Under the pieces are notes generated by a model, which searched no databases, had not been told where the DNA came from, and saw nothing but the letters and a program-made list of their open reading frames with translations. The translations under genes were made by a program, and so were the position numbers. Below are positions 45,128 to 54,910 of a stretch of DNA of 64,000 bases, in pieces. Location of the stretch: the NCBI GenBank assembly GCA_016929525.1, contig JAFGIP010000073.1:1-64000 (forward strand), given 5' to 3'. Position 1 is the first letter of the stretch; every line of letters begins with the position of its first letter. Source of the DNA: Bacteroidales bacterium. GTDB lineage: Bacteria > Bacteroidota > Bacteroidia > Bacteroidales > UBA10428.

Positions 45128-46984
45128 CTAGTCTTTGTTAAGTTCCAATACAATCGCCGATCTGGATGGTAATCTGATATTATCAAGATCACTAATTGCA
45201 GATCCGCTAATAATTTCAACAGCTGAATTATATTCTGTAAGGTTTTCCTTGAATCTGGCGGTCTCAAGTTGAACCTCCTCACTGTTTTTATTTATTGCAA
45301 CCATAACCGATTTATCATCGTTGTACCTGAAGTAAACATAAATACCATCGGCAGGAAGATAATGTTTTAAATGACCTGAGTGAATGACTTCAGATGAAGC
45401 TCTCCAATTCAACAATTTCTTCAAGAAAAGTTGTGCTTCCAGCTGATCAGGTGAAAGTCCTTTTGCTACAAAAGCATTTATAGTATCCGTTCTCCATCCT
45501 CCCGGAAAATCCTGCCGGATATAACCATGTCCGCTATGTTCTTCTCCTGTCATCAGAATTTCCGTTCCATAATATATCTCTGGTATTCCGCGAGTAGTAA
45601 GCAGAAATGTCATAGCCATCTTAAATAATGAAAGATCTTCATTTATTGTTGTGAAAAAACGACTCAGATCATGGTTATCTGCAAATACCAAAAGATTATC
45701 GGGATTGGAATATAAAAAGTCCTGAGATAAAATATTGTGCAATTTTGTAATGCCATCCTGCCAGCTTTCTTTTTCAACAAATGCTTCACTCATCGCATAA
45801 TATAAAGGGAAATCGGTAACCACAGGTAAAAATGAATCATATCCAAAACGATTTCCTTCCTGCCAATATGCTGTTTGTGCAGGTTCTCTCAACCAGACTT
45901 CCCCTACAATTGAAAAACGGGGGTAAAGTTCCAGAATTGTCTTTGCCCACTTTGCCATCGATTCCTTCTCAGGAAAAGGATAAGTATCCATTCTTATTCC
46001 GTCGATACCTGAATACTCAATCCACCATATACAATTCTGAAGAAGATAATTATAAACAAAAGGGTTGTTCTGATTTAAATCTGCCATACCAAAACTGAAC
46101 CAACCCTTTTCCATTATTTCGAGGTCGTAATCAGAAACGTACGGATCGGAAATGATATCGCCACGATAACTGGTGCGCGTAAAATTATCCCACATATTCA
46201 CCCAATCGGGCACAGGCAGGTCTTCTATAAGCGGATTACCGGTTCCGCAATGATTAAAAACCATATCCATTATAACTTTTAAACCTTTTGAATGTGCTGA
46301 ATCAACAAGCAGTTTATAATCGTGATTTGATCCAAAACGCGGGTCTATTCTGTAAAAATCGGTGATAGCATATCCGTGATATGAATACGCCGGCATATTA
46401 TTTTCAAGTAACGGATTGATCCATATAGCAGTAAATCCCATATCAGCAATATAATCAAGATGATTTGCGATGCCTTCGATATCGCCGCCATGTCTGCCAT
46501 TGGGATTCGACCTGTCGGCACTTTCAAGCATGTCTTTATGGTTGTCGTTTTCAGGATTACCGTTTGAAAACCGGTCGGGCATGAGCAGGTAAATTACATC
46601 AGTGCTTTTAAAACCCTTTTGTTTACCGGCATTCTCAGCTCTGACCTTTAATGAATACTGGATTGATGTTGTCTCATTAATATCGTTTAAAAATTCTATT
46701 TTATAAACACCCGGTGCAGCCTCAGGGAATATTTCTATATCAATGAAGAGATAGTTTTTATTTTCCGGCCGGTGAATTTCTTTAATCTGAATATCAGGAG
46801 ATGAAGAAGAAACGTTTGTATTGCCAATGTTCTGACCATAAACAAGTAACTGCAGATTATTATACTCCATGCCGGCCCACCAGAATGGTGGTTCTACAGA
46901 ATAAATCTTCAAAGTATCTTCAGCATGGCAAAGCACACCATGTAATAAAAAGATCAGAAAAAGAATAACTCGTGAGCGAACCAT
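45128..46984 (-). CDS. susA: SusA-like periplasmic neopullulanase/cyclomaltodextrinase (GH13)
   Basis: A 618-residue GH13 enzyme with a cleavable signal peptide (about 1-21, LCHA) and no lipobox. An N-terminal cyclomaltodextrinase-type domain (about 22-115, SVEPPFWWAGMEYNNLQLLVYGQNI) is typical of SusA. The catalytic barrel (from about 128, VIYLLMPDRFSNGN) has MDMVFNHCG, the nucleophile in GIRMDTYPF (about 329), acid/base in IVGEVWLRE (about 358) and the third Asp in FADNHDLSRF (about 437). SusA hydrolyses imported maltodextrins and pullulan fragments in the periplasm; the same job is likely here. It is the first enzyme gene after SusD, separated by a stable hairpin. Confidence 0.92.
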   Translation of the reverse strand: MVRSRVILFLIFLLHGVLCHAEDTLKIYSVEPPFWWAGMEYNNLQLLVYGQNIGNTNVSSSSPDIQIKEIHRPENKNYLFIDIEIFPEAAPGVYKIEFLNDINETTSIQYSLKVRAENAGKQKGFKSTDVIYLLMPDRFSNGNPENDNHKDMLESADRSNPNGRHGGDIEGIANHLDYIADMGFTAIWINPLLENNMPAYSYHGYAITDFYRIDPRFGSNHDYKLLVDSAHSKGLKVIMDMVFNHCGTGNPLIEDLPVPDWVNMWDNFTRTSYRGDIISDPYVSDYDLEIMEKGWFSFGMADLNQNNPFVYNYLLQNCIWWIEYSGIDGIRMDTYPFPEKESMAKWAKTILELYPRFSIVGEVWLREPAQTAYWQEGNRFGYDSFLPVVTDFPLYYAMSEAFVEKESWQDGITKLHNILSQDFLYSNPDNLLVFADNHDLSRFFTTINEDLSLFKMAMTFLLTTRGIPEIYYGTEILMTGEEHSGHGYIRQDFPGGWRTDTINAFVAKGLSPDQLEAQLFLKKLLNWRASSEVIHSGHLKHYLPADGIYVYFRYNDDKSVMVAINKNSEEVQLETARFKENLTEYNSAVEIISGSAISDLDNIRLPSRSAIVLELNKD

Positions 46985-47022
46985 ATAAACGTTAATATTA
47001 TAATAATGATCTGTAGTAAATC

Positions 47023-47066
47023 ATCCCCGCACATTATTCGATATAACAACCGGTGTGTGCGGGGAT
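47023..47066. other. Stem-loop between susD and the GH13 genes
   Basis: A perfect 11-bp stem ATCCCCGCACA / TGTGCGGGGAT with a 22-base loop, in the 110-base gap between susD and the susA-like gene. No T-run follows on the minus strand, so it looks like an RNA stability or processing element that sets higher SusC/D levels rather than a full terminator. The function is inferred. Confidence 0.6.
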
Positions 47067-47094
47067 TATTTTAATCTATCTAGTTAAAAACTTA

Positions 47095-48711
47095 TTAATA
47101 TCCTTCGTTTTGTACAAGCAAACCTTCTGAAGCATCAATCGCAGTTTGTGGGATTGGCAACAGAATTGCAGTTTCAGGTGATGCTTCTGGTTTATTAGTT
47201 TTTGGTTGAGTAAATGTGCCAAATCGAATCTGATCCTGGCGTCTATGACCCTCCCAATATAATTCCCTACCTCTCTCTGCGAGAATATCATCCAAGCTAA
47301 AATCTTCAAGAGGCGAAGCATTTCTTTTTTCACGTAATTCAGTAACCAAATCTTCAGCATCACCTAAATGACTAGTTCTGGCAAGACATTCTGCTTTCAT
47401 AAGTAAAACATCAGCATAGCGCCATACAACAAAATCATTTGGTGTTCTACCTATGTTAACTGGAGGAAAACGAGGAGGATATTTTAAAACTCTAACACCT
47501 TCATTTTCTAGAGCCCCTTCTAACGGGCATTCAAATGTAAAATATAATGGAGCACCACCACGAGTAGTTAAGCTATCCCCAGTTCTTGCATCATATTGCT
47601 GACCATAATTGAATCCCAAATGTACTGCCATATCACTAAATACTCTATCATCTTTCCATCTGACATCGGTTGTTGTATCTGTTCCTTCAATCCATACTTC
47701 CTGCAAGTATTCTTCCGGTGCCATACATCCATTCCAGTTATCAGTTTGGGTACCTCCAAAATCCTGATTATAATGGAAAACCGGTCTTACCCACATTACA
47801 TCCCCTGCACCACCAAAATCCTCTGAGTCATCAAACACACAAACAAGTATAGCCTCATTATCACTGGCAGTAAATCTATTCTGGTTTTCAACACTAAACA
47901 TATCAAAGTAGTCATTAGCTAAAGTATATCTGTTAGAAGCAATGAGTTCATCAAGATAAATCTGACATGAATCCCACCCCGGAATACCAAGATATACTTC
48001 TTTATTCAAGTACAATTTAGCTAATAACATTAAACCGGCATCTCTGGTAGGTTCACCATACAATGCCTGTAAATAACTAGGATCATTTACCGGATCAATA
48101 TCAATTCTCTTCATATAAGGAAGTTGTTCTTTCACTATTGATACAAGTCTATAAAATCCAGCTTCATCTTTATAATAATCCGGTTGTATTGAGTAATCAA
48201 GATTAAAAGGATCTCTTACGGGATAAACTCTATAAAGGTCGTACATATAATATTCATAAAAAGCTCTTAGAAATTTGGCCTGTGCACGGCCTGTAAGAAC
48301 ACTTCCCTGATCGTCTTCATTTTCAACACCTAAATTATTAAGCGCTGCATTTGCATCAGAAATAGCATTACTGAGCCTGTTCCATGTATCAACTACATCA
48401 CGATGAGTTGGTGACCAGGTATGCAGGTAATGTTCCTGCCATACACCCTGATCATACCAGTCATTACCTCGAGTAGGAAAACAAAGTTCGTCAGAAGTCG
48501 CTTCCTGAAACCCCCAAACGCTTTGACGCCACCAGAGCTGTCTCATGGCTGCCAATGGGGGAGCTAAAAGATTTGTCAATAATTCAGGGTCGGATTGTAT
48601 AACATCTGCTGTATACTCATCAAGAATTTCTTCATCCAGAGTACATGATGTCGGGAACAGAAATGAAACCATTAAGGCCCCGAACATATATATTAAGATT
48701 TTTCTTTTCAT
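47095..48711 (-). CDS. susD: SusD/RagB-family starch-binding lipoprotein
   Basis: A 538-residue outer-membrane lipoprotein that binds glycan and caps the SusC transporter. Lipobox cysteine at about residue 23 (LFPTSC), followed by TLDEEILDE, an acidic surface-export type signal. TPR-like helices (AKFLRAFYEYYMYDLYRVYP) and a late RGRELYWEGHRRQDQIRFG mark the family. It follows susC by 18 bases, the standard pair. Given the GH13 and maltose phosphorylase genes around it, starch or maltodextrin is the likely ligand. Confidence 0.94.
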   Translation of the reverse strand: MKRKILIYMFGALMVSFLFPTSCTLDEEILDEYTADVIQSDPELLTNLLAPPLAAMRQLWWRQSVWGFQEATSDELCFPTRGNDWYDQGVWQEHYLHTWSPTHRDVVDTWNRLSNAISDANAALNNLGVENEDDQGSVLTGRAQAKFLRAFYEYYMYDLYRVYPVRDPFNLDYSIQPDYYKDEAGFYRLVSIVKEQLPYMKRIDIDPVNDPSYLQALYGEPTRDAGLMLLAKLYLNKEVYLGIPGWDSCQIYLDELIASNRYTLANDYFDMFSVENQNRFTASDNEAILVCVFDDSEDFGGAGDVMWVRPVFHYNQDFGGTQTDNWNGCMAPEEYLQEVWIEGTDTTTDVRWKDDRVFSDMAVHLGFNYGQQYDARTGDSLTTRGGAPLYFTFECPLEGALENEGVRVLKYPPRFPPVNIGRTPNDFVVWRYADVLLMKAECLARTSHLGDAEDLVTELREKRNASPLEDFSLDDILAERGRELYWEGHRRQDQIRFGTFTQPKTNKPEASPETAILLPIPQTAIDASEGLLVQNEGY

Positions 48712-48729
48712 AATTTTTAATTTATCAGA

Positions 48730-51729
48730 TTAGAATGTAACATTTAAACCAACTAAAAATGATCTTGATTTCGGATAATTTGTAATATCCAATCCATAAG
48801 ATTTAACTCCTCCCATGTCAGAACTGCTACTTACATCAGGATCATACCCGGAATAATCTGTTAGCAACAATAGGTTATTCCCGGAAATATATATCCTTAC
48901 CCGAGACAACCAGTCAAGATTCTTTACCGTATATGTATAACCTAGTGTTACATTACTTAGTCGAATATATGAACCATCTTCCATATACCGGTCATTAACT
49001 TTCGGACCATAATTGAAGGAAATATCATCATAAACAAAATCTGAAAGTGCATTACTGGACTGTCTGGTAACATTACCTTTATCAAGAAGTAGTGCTGTGT
49101 TATTAAATACAGTGTTGCCATGTACACCTTCAATGAAGAATGAAAGATCGAAGTTTTTATATCTGAATGTATTATTTAACCCCCAGATAAAGTTAGGCTG
49201 AGGGTCACCTAAATAAGTCAGACTATCCTGACCATCTTCAGTCTGTAAATAATAAACGTTACCATCTTCATCAACTGAATCAATCCGAAAACCGATAAAA
49301 ACATTCATAGGTTCGTCATCAGTAATAATCTGCACATATTGTCCGGTCAATCCCTGACCTCTTGCCAAACCTGTGTGATAAACAGACGGGAGGTCTTTCA
49401 CTACATTATCCTGGAAAGTCATACTTCCTGATATTTCCCATGTAAAATCTTTTTTTGTAACCGGGAATGCATTAAGACTTATTTCAATTCCTTCATTAAT
49501 TATTTTTGCCGAATCAATATTACGAACCCATGTTGCAGTTGGTGATCCTGCCGGAGCAGTCGTTTCCAATAAAAGATCAGTAGTTGTTTTTCTGAATACA
49601 TCTACAGTTCCGGATAATTTGCCATTAAATAAGCCAAAATCCAAACCCAAGTTAGTAGAAGTTGTTGTTTCCCATTTAATATCTTTATTGAAGGTACGGG
49701 AAATACTAAATCCACTGATAACTTCTCCCCCGACAATTACTCTACTATCCGGATCGGAAGAGTATAAATATTGAGACCATTTTGATCCAATTTCCGAATT
49801 ACCGGTTTGCCCCCATCCAGCACGCAATTTAAGATTGCTTATTACATCTATATCTTTCATGAAACTTTCTTCTGAGATTCTCCATGCTAAAGCAAAAGAT
49901 GGGAAATAACCATACTTATTGTTTACCCCAAACTTTGAAGAACCATCAGCTCGTATTGTTGCAGTAAAGAGATATCGCTCAAGCAGATTATAATTTAACC
50001 TTCCGAAGAATGATTGAAGCTGATACTTTTCAGCCCATGAATCAATGTTTTCATATACTATGGCACGTCCAAATCCTAAGTTATTTGTATATAAAATACC
50101 ATCTGAAGCAAAACCTCCAAGTGCTAATTTTGATCCTCTGTCTATAAATTCCTGATAAGAATACCCTGCTAAAAAAGTAAATTTATGTATATCAAATTCC
50201 TTCGTATAATTCAATGTATGCTCAATTAAATAATTGTATAATTCCTTATTGTTTATTTGACCAAGACCTACCGTTGAAGCCATATAATCAAGTTTTTGAC
50301 TTTGATTAATTTGTCTGTTGGCATTTGCATAATCCAAGCTAAGATTCAGTTTGTAAGTAAGATCTTTAACTATGTTGGCAGTTGCTGCTATATTACCTAT
50401 CATTCGCGAGGTACGAGTCAAATCATCGGTGTAAGCAAGCATTGCAGCAGGATTTCTTTCACTGCTACTACCAGTCTGAAAAGGATCTCCACCAGGTAAT
50501 GTAGTCGGCCATGTTGGATTTGCTTTTAGTGCACTTAATAAGATATCTCCTTCATATCCTGTTGTACCTAAAGGAGGACGATTTTCAACTACTTGCGATG
50601 CAGTAATATTTGTTTCTAATAAAACCAAGTCCTTTATCGCTTTTTGTGTTAAATTAAGTCTTCCTGTATAACGTCTTAGATCAGACTTTTCGATAATCCC
50701 TTGTTGATTGAGATAACCCAAAGATGTTCGATATGTAGATTTTTCATTACCACCGGATATTGACAAGTTATGACTATGACTTAAGGCATTACGGAAAAGA
50801 ACATCTTGCCAGTCTGTGTCGTAACCATAATGATTCGGATCATCCTCTTCAATGTTTCTCCCATGTTCTACCCTAACCTGAACAAATTCTTCGGCATTTA
50901 AAATATCCAGTTTTTTAGGTAACTGTGACATACTTACAAATGTTGAATATTCCACTTCCGCTTTCCCTTCTTTACCTTTTTTCGTGGTAATAATAACAAC
51001 TCCGTTAGCACCTCTTGCTCCATATATAGCAGCTGCAGATGCGTCTTTTAAAATATCTATTGATTCAATATCCCCGGGATTAATAAAGTTAAGAGGATTT
51101 GTTGCCGGAGCTCCACCTAAAGCAGTACCTTCAACACCATCAGGAGAAGTGGTTTTAAAATCAAGTGGCACACCATCAATTACATAAAGTGGTTGCTGAT
51201 TGGTACGTATTGTACTTGTACCACGAATTCTGATTTGGGTTCCAGCTCCGGGTTCACCATTATTTGAGGTTATATGGACACCTGCTACCCTGCCCTGAAT
51301 TAATTGTTCAGGAGTAGCTCCAACCCGGCTGTTAAAGTCCTCTTCTTTAAGTGAAGCCATTGCTCCAGTCAGATCGCTCTTTTTTGTTGTTCCATATCCC
51401 ACAACAACAATTTCATCCAGTTCCATAATATCTTCCAGCAGGGTAACATCAATAGTTGACTGATCCCCGACGGTTATTTCCTTAGGTGTAAAACCTATAA
51501 AAGAAAACACAAGAACAGCATCATCGGGTACTTCAAGTGAGTATGTCCCTTCTATGCTGGTTGTTGTTCCCTGCGTGGTTCCTTTCACTATTATGCTCAC
51601 CCCGGGCAATGGCTCGCCATCGGAGTCGATAACCGTACCGGTTATTCCCCTGCCCTGAGCAAAAACATTTAATTGCATAAAGCAAAGTAGCAGCAATGCC
51701 ATTACTTTGCCAATAATGATTCTTTTCAT
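48730..51729 (-). CDS. susC: SusC-family TonB-dependent glycan transporter
   Basis: A 999-residue outer-membrane transporter. Signal peptide (about 1-24, NVFAQ), carboxypeptidase-regulatory-like domain (about 27-105, GITGTVIDSDGEPLPGVSIIVKG), TonB box and plug (DEIVVVGYGTTKKSDLTGA to about 260, with IRIRGTSTI and the family motif SAAAIYGARGANGVVIITTKKG) and a 22-strand type barrel ending in phenylalanine (VGLNVTF). No sigma/anti-sigma STN domain is present. It imports oligosaccharides captured by SusD using TonB energy. Cotranscribed with susD and probably with the GH65 gene upstream, from which it is separated by 53 bases holding a short hairpin. Confidence 0.95.
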   Translation of the reverse strand: MKRIIIGKVMALLLLCFMQLNVFAQGRGITGTVIDSDGEPLPGVSIIVKGTTQGTTTSIEGTYSLEVPDDAVLVFSFIGFTPKEITVGDQSTIDVTLLEDIMELDEIVVVGYGTTKKSDLTGAMASLKEEDFNSRVGATPEQLIQGRVAGVHITSNNGEPGAGTQIRIRGTSTIRTNQQPLYVIDGVPLDFKTTSPDGVEGTALGGAPATNPLNFINPGDIESIDILKDASAAAIYGARGANGVVIITTKKGKEGKAEVEYSTFVSMSQLPKKLDILNAEEFVQVRVEHGRNIEEDDPNHYGYDTDWQDVLFRNALSHSHNLSISGGNEKSTYRTSLGYLNQQGIIEKSDLRRYTGRLNLTQKAIKDLVLLETNITASQVVENRPPLGTTGYEGDILLSALKANPTWPTTLPGGDPFQTGSSSERNPAAMLAYTDDLTRTSRMIGNIAATANIVKDLTYKLNLSLDYANANRQINQSQKLDYMASTVGLGQINNKELYNYLIEHTLNYTKEFDIHKFTFLAGYSYQEFIDRGSKLALGGFASDGILYTNNLGFGRAIVYENIDSWAEKYQLQSFFGRLNYNLLERYLFTATIRADGSSKFGVNNKYGYFPSFALAWRISEESFMKDIDVISNLKLRAGWGQTGNSEIGSKWSQYLYSSDPDSRVIVGGEVISGFSISRTFNKDIKWETTTSTNLGLDFGLFNGKLSGTVDVFRKTTTDLLLETTAPAGSPTATWVRNIDSAKIINEGIEISLNAFPVTKKDFTWEISGSMTFQDNVVKDLPSVYHTGLARGQGLTGQYVQIITDDEPMNVFIGFRIDSVDEDGNVYYLQTEDGQDSLTYLGDPQPNFIWGLNNTFRYKNFDLSFFIEGVHGNTVFNNTALLLDKGNVTRQSSNALSDFVYDDISFNYGPKVNDRYMEDGSYIRLSNVTLGYTYTVKNLDWLSRVRIYISGNNLLLLTDYSGYDPDVSSSSDMGGVKSYGLDITNYPKSRSFLVGLNVTF

Positions 51730-51754
51730 ATCAGATAATTTTTAGTGATTAGTG

Positions 51755-51768
51755 GCAGATTCGTCTGC
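51755..51768. other. Short hairpin upstream of susC
   Basis: GCAGA / TCTGC arms around a 4-base loop in the 53-base gap between the GH65 gene and susC. It could be an RNA processing site; small and without a T-run. Confidence 0.3.
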
Positions 51769-51782
51769 ATATAGATTAGAGT

Positions 51783-54092
51783 TTACTTTTTAACAACTAA
51801 ATTATTATTACCGGACAGTAAATATTCCTGTCCGTAAATGAGAAGTGAAGCTGTATGATCTGATTCGTTATATATATTTATTTCTTCATTTGTCACTTTG
51901 ATGCTTAACAGTGCTTTCCTGAAATTAATTTTAAATGAGAACGATTTCCACCGAGACGGTATTAACGGATTCAGTACGAGCTTTTCATCACGTACTCGTT
52001 TACCTCCAAATCCTTCTACTACAGACATCCAGGTTCCTGCCATACTTGTAATATGGAGCCCTTCGTGTGCTTCGTTATTGTAATCGTCAAGGTCTAACCT
52101 TGATGTGCGCAAGTAAAGCGAATATGCATCTTCTATTTCCCCGATACGCGCAGCCACAATAACATGAATACAGGGTGAAAGGCTTGATTCATGAACAGTG
52201 CGGGGTTCATAGAATTCATAGTTTTTTCTGATTGTCTCGGTATCAAACCTGTCTTCAAAAAGATAAATACCCTGCAGCACGTCAGCCTGTTTAATAAAAC
52301 ATGATCGTAATATCCTGTCCCACGACCAGGTTTGGTTCAGCGGCCGTATTTTTGGATCAAGGTCATCGACTGTCAGCTGCTCTTTATCGAGATAACCATC
52401 CTGCTGAAGAAAAATTCCATTGTTTTCGTTAACAGGATAATACATGTTTTCAATGATATCTGTCCACTCAGTAGTTTCTTTCTGCTCATCGAAAGCGGCC
52501 TTTTTAACGATCTCGTTATATTTTGACTGATCTAAGCTTTTAACAATCTCAATAACTTTTAAAGTATAGCTAAGTGTCCAGGCTGCAATGGTATTTGTAT
52601 ACCAGTTGTTGTTTACATTATTCTCATATTCATTGGGACCAGTTACTCCCAGCATAACGTATTTCCCTTTAACTTCAGAAAAGTTAACTCTCTGACGCCA
52701 CATTCTTGAAATGCCTATTAATACTTCCAGACCATAATCAACAAGATATTGTTTGTCATCGGTATGTTTTATGTAATTAAAAATGGCATGGGCAATGGCT
52801 CCGTTTCGGTGGATTTCCTCAAAAGTAATTTCCCACTCATTATGACACTCCTCCCCGTTCATTGTAACCATCGGGTACATTGCTGCCCCTCCTGTAAAAC
52901 CAAGTTTTTCACCGTTTTCAATAGCCTTCTGTAAATGTTTATATCTGTACTTTAATAAATTTCTTGAAACTTCCTGCTCTGCTGTGCAAAGGTAAAATGG
53001 CAGGCAGTATGCCTCAGTGTCCCAATATGTGCTTCCACCGTATTTCTCACCTGTAAATCCCTTTGGCCCGATATTGAGTCTTTCATCATCGCCGGTATAG
53101 GTCTGGTTTAACTGAAATATGTTAAATCTTATTCCCTGTTGTGCCTCATCATCACCTTCAATGGTAATATCGCTATGCTCCCATTTGTTATCCCAGACTT
53201 TAATATTTGTATCAAGTAAACTTGCAAAGCCCGTTTTAACGGCATCCTGTAAAACTAAGTCGGCATTCTTTCTCAGCTTATCCTTATCGTGATAAAGCGA
53301 TGATAAAACCGAAGCATATTTATGGATTGTTAATACTTCTCCCTTCGCTACATTTACGGAGAATATTGAAGCAACATATTTCTCTTCCTGTGAGTTTTGA
53401 CATTTCAGTTCAATTGTATTACCATTGATATCAGCCTTAACCTCAGCACCTATACATACATCAAAGGCTGTTTTACGGGTGCGGCAAGTTAAAAATCCGC
53501 GAGCTCCCGATACATCTTTATTTACCTCATCCCAAAAGAATTCACCATAATTTGCATCTGCATTTTTAATCCTTCCCTCAACATCAGAAGTTACAGTAAT
53601 CGTTGAATTATCAGTTAGCGGGGAGATCTTATACTCCACTGCACCAACCTCAGGTTTATCCATACTGATAAATCTGATAATATCAGCCTTCACCTGTTGA
53701 CCCGAAGGAAGTTCAGCAACAAATTCACGTTGTAAATACCCTTTTTTCATATTTAATGTACGCGTGAATTTATGAACCTTGCATTTGGCCAGGTCAAGTA
53801 TTTCATCTCCAATTTTAAAATCTAGTCCTATCCAGCTTGGAGCATTGAGCACTTTGGCAAAATATTCGGGATAGCCGTTTTTCCACCAGCCAACTCTGGT
53901 CTTATCAGGATAGTATACTCCTGCAATATAATTTCCCTGAAGTGTTTCACCAGAATAGGTTTCCTCAAAGTTTGCACGCTGACCAAATCGTCCGTTCCCA
54001 ATGCTGAAAATACTTTCTGAAGCCCGGTGATTTTTTGGATCGAATCCTTCTTCTAAAATACACCATGGATCTATTTTCAAATATTTATTCAT
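51783..54092 (-). CDS. Maltose phosphorylase-type GH65 enzyme
   Basis: A 769-residue cytoplasmic GH65 enzyme with no signal peptide. It starts with the family opening PWCILEEGFDPKNHRASESIFSIGNG. The catalytic acid glutamate lies in the motif GVTGPNEYENNVNNNW (about 480-495), which is characteristic of maltose phosphorylases, and the phosphate-binding segment is HESSLSPCIH (about 630). Reaction: maltose plus phosphate gives beta-glucose-1-phosphate and glucose. Conversion of the product needs a beta-phosphoglucomutase, which is not in this window. First gene of the minus-strand starch operon, downstream of the two operator copies. Other GH65 specificities such as trehalose or kojibiose are less likely given the motif and context. 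Confidence 0.92.
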   Translation of the reverse strand: MNKYLKIDPWCILEEGFDPKNHRASESIFSIGNGRFGQRANFEETYSGETLQGNYIAGVYYPDKTRVGWWKNGYPEYFAKVLNAPSWIGLDFKIGDEILDLAKCKVHKFTRTLNMKKGYLQREFVAELPSGQQVKADIIRFISMDKPEVGAVEYKISPLTDNSTITVTSDVEGRIKNADANYGEFFWDEVNKDVSGARGFLTCRTRKTAFDVCIGAEVKADINGNTIELKCQNSQEEKYVASIFSVNVAKGEVLTIHKYASVLSSLYHDKDKLRKNADLVLQDAVKTGFASLLDTNIKVWDNKWEHSDITIEGDDEAQQGIRFNIFQLNQTYTGDDERLNIGPKGFTGEKYGGSTYWDTEAYCLPFYLCTAEQEVSRNLLKYRYKHLQKAIENGEKLGFTGGAAMYPMVTMNGEECHNEWEITFEEIHRNGAIAHAIFNYIKHTDDKQYLVDYGLEVLIGISRMWRQRVNFSEVKGKYVMLGVTGPNEYENNVNNNWYTNTIAAWTLSYTLKVIEIVKSLDQSKYNEIVKKAAFDEQKETTEWTDIIENMYYPVNENNGIFLQQDGYLDKEQLTVDDLDPKIRPLNQTWSWDRILRSCFIKQADVLQGIYLFEDRFDTETIRKNYEFYEPRTVHESSLSPCIHVIVAARIGEIEDAYSLYLRTSRLDLDDYNNEAHEGLHITSMAGTWMSVVEGFGGKRVRDEKLVLNPLIPSRWKSFSFKINFRKALLSIKVTNEEINIYNESDHTASLLIYGQEYLLSGNNNLVVKK

Positions 54093-54219
54093 AAGTTAAT
54101 TATTTTTTCTTCATGGTTATACATCCAGACTAATCTATCTATTACACGAAGCAAGTCAGATTACTAACCTTGTTTTAATATTTGCACAATTAATAAATTG
54201 TCTGCTGTGCATTGAGTCT

Positions 54220-54227
54220 CAAATGTA
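54220..54227 (-). promoter_or_regulatory. Candidate -7 box of the starch operon
   Basis: TACATTTG on the minus strand matches TAnnTTTG exactly; no good -33 element was found. It would give a leader of about 120 bases before the GH65 start. Confidence 0.35.
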
Positions 54228-54308
54228 ATTACTGAAGAATATAAAAATGAATTACTAAAACAGCGGAAATATGGTATTAAAAGGCATTTTAGGTCTGAAA
54301 CCTGCATT

Positions 54309-54320
54309 TAAAACGTTTGC
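54309..54320. promoter_or_regulatory. Secondary LacI-type operator
   Basis: TAAAACGTTTGC agrees with the perfect palindrome GCAAACGTTTGC at 10 of 12 positions, with the right half intact. It lies about 80 bases upstream of the candidate -7 box for the GH65-SusCD operon. Confidence 0.55.
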
Positions 54321-54503
54321 AGAAAAACACAAAAATCCTGAATAATTATTTAAGATCAGACCTCACTCCTACTAATATTATTGATTTATCTGAAGTTATT
54401 ACAGAAAATAAAGGTCGATTTCCTCAATTATGCGGACATTTTATTAATAAGTATAACCTGTTATATGGAAAAACCGTATACTGATCGTGTGAAACAGGTA
54501 TTT

Positions 54504-54515
54504 GCAAACGTTTGC
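54504..54515. promoter_or_regulatory. LacI-type operator, perfect palindrome
   Basis: GCAAACGTTTGC, identical to the site at 36004-36015 next to the lacI-type gene. Both also share a preceding TT and a following GG (TTGC...TGCGG), extending the match beyond the palindrome. Confidence 0.75.
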
Positions 54516-54662
54516 GGAGATTTTTTATCAGAAATGAATTTATATGCGGTTTCATAAATTGAAATAAATATTCTTGGAATACAAAATGGATTGATATAAA
54601 TTAGGATAGCCGATTATATAAGCTAAATGAAGTTATGATACGATAAACCAAAAGTTAAGAAA

Positions 54663-54905
54663 ATGGAAGCAGATCTTTGTCCAAAAACACCTAAGTGTCC
54701 GATATTTAATGGCATTTTAAAAGGTTCGGAATATTCTGATACCTACAGAAGGCTTTATTGTGAAGCCGGTGAGGAAGGCAGAAAAAAATGCAGAAGATTC
54801 CAGGTTGCAGAGAGGGTAGGAACTTGTCCTCCGGGTATTTTGCCCAATTCCTCAAAAACAGTTGATCAGATTATAGAATCGATGAAGGCAGAAGGAATAA
54901 TATAA
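54663..54905 (+). CDS. Small Cys-rich protein of unknown function
   Basis: An 80-residue protein with five cysteines (LCPKTPKCPIF, LYCEAG, KKCRRF, TCPPG). The pattern CPxxxxCPIFNG, then YC..G...CRRF.V and a Pro-rich LPNS segment resembles a widespread family of small proteins of unknown function with possible metal-binding cysteines. No signal peptide. It is transcribed away from the starch operon, 147 bases after the perfect operator, and converges with the TsaC-type gene at a distance of 5 bases. Role unknown. Confidence 0.75.
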   Translation: MEADLCPKTPKCPIFNGILKGSEYSDTYRRLYCEAGEEGRKKCRRFQVAERVGTCPPGILPNSSKTVDQIIESMKAEGII

Positions 54906-54910
54906 GTTCA

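Larger units (their letters stand above)
54093..54662. other. Divergent control region of the starch operon
   Basis: 570 bases with no gene. It holds a perfect LacI-type palindrome at 54504-54515, a second copy matching 10 of 12 positions at 54309-54320, and a -7-like box for the minus strand at 54220-54227. The operators lie about 220 and 410 bases before the GH65 start, so the leader or promoter region is unusually long or other promoters exist. Nothing else was recognised. Confidence 0.6.

Noticed and set aside
47023-47066. Reading the 11-bp stem as a rho-independent terminator
   Set aside because: No T-run follows on the transcribed minus strand, and the downstream GH13 genes have no obvious promoter of their own.
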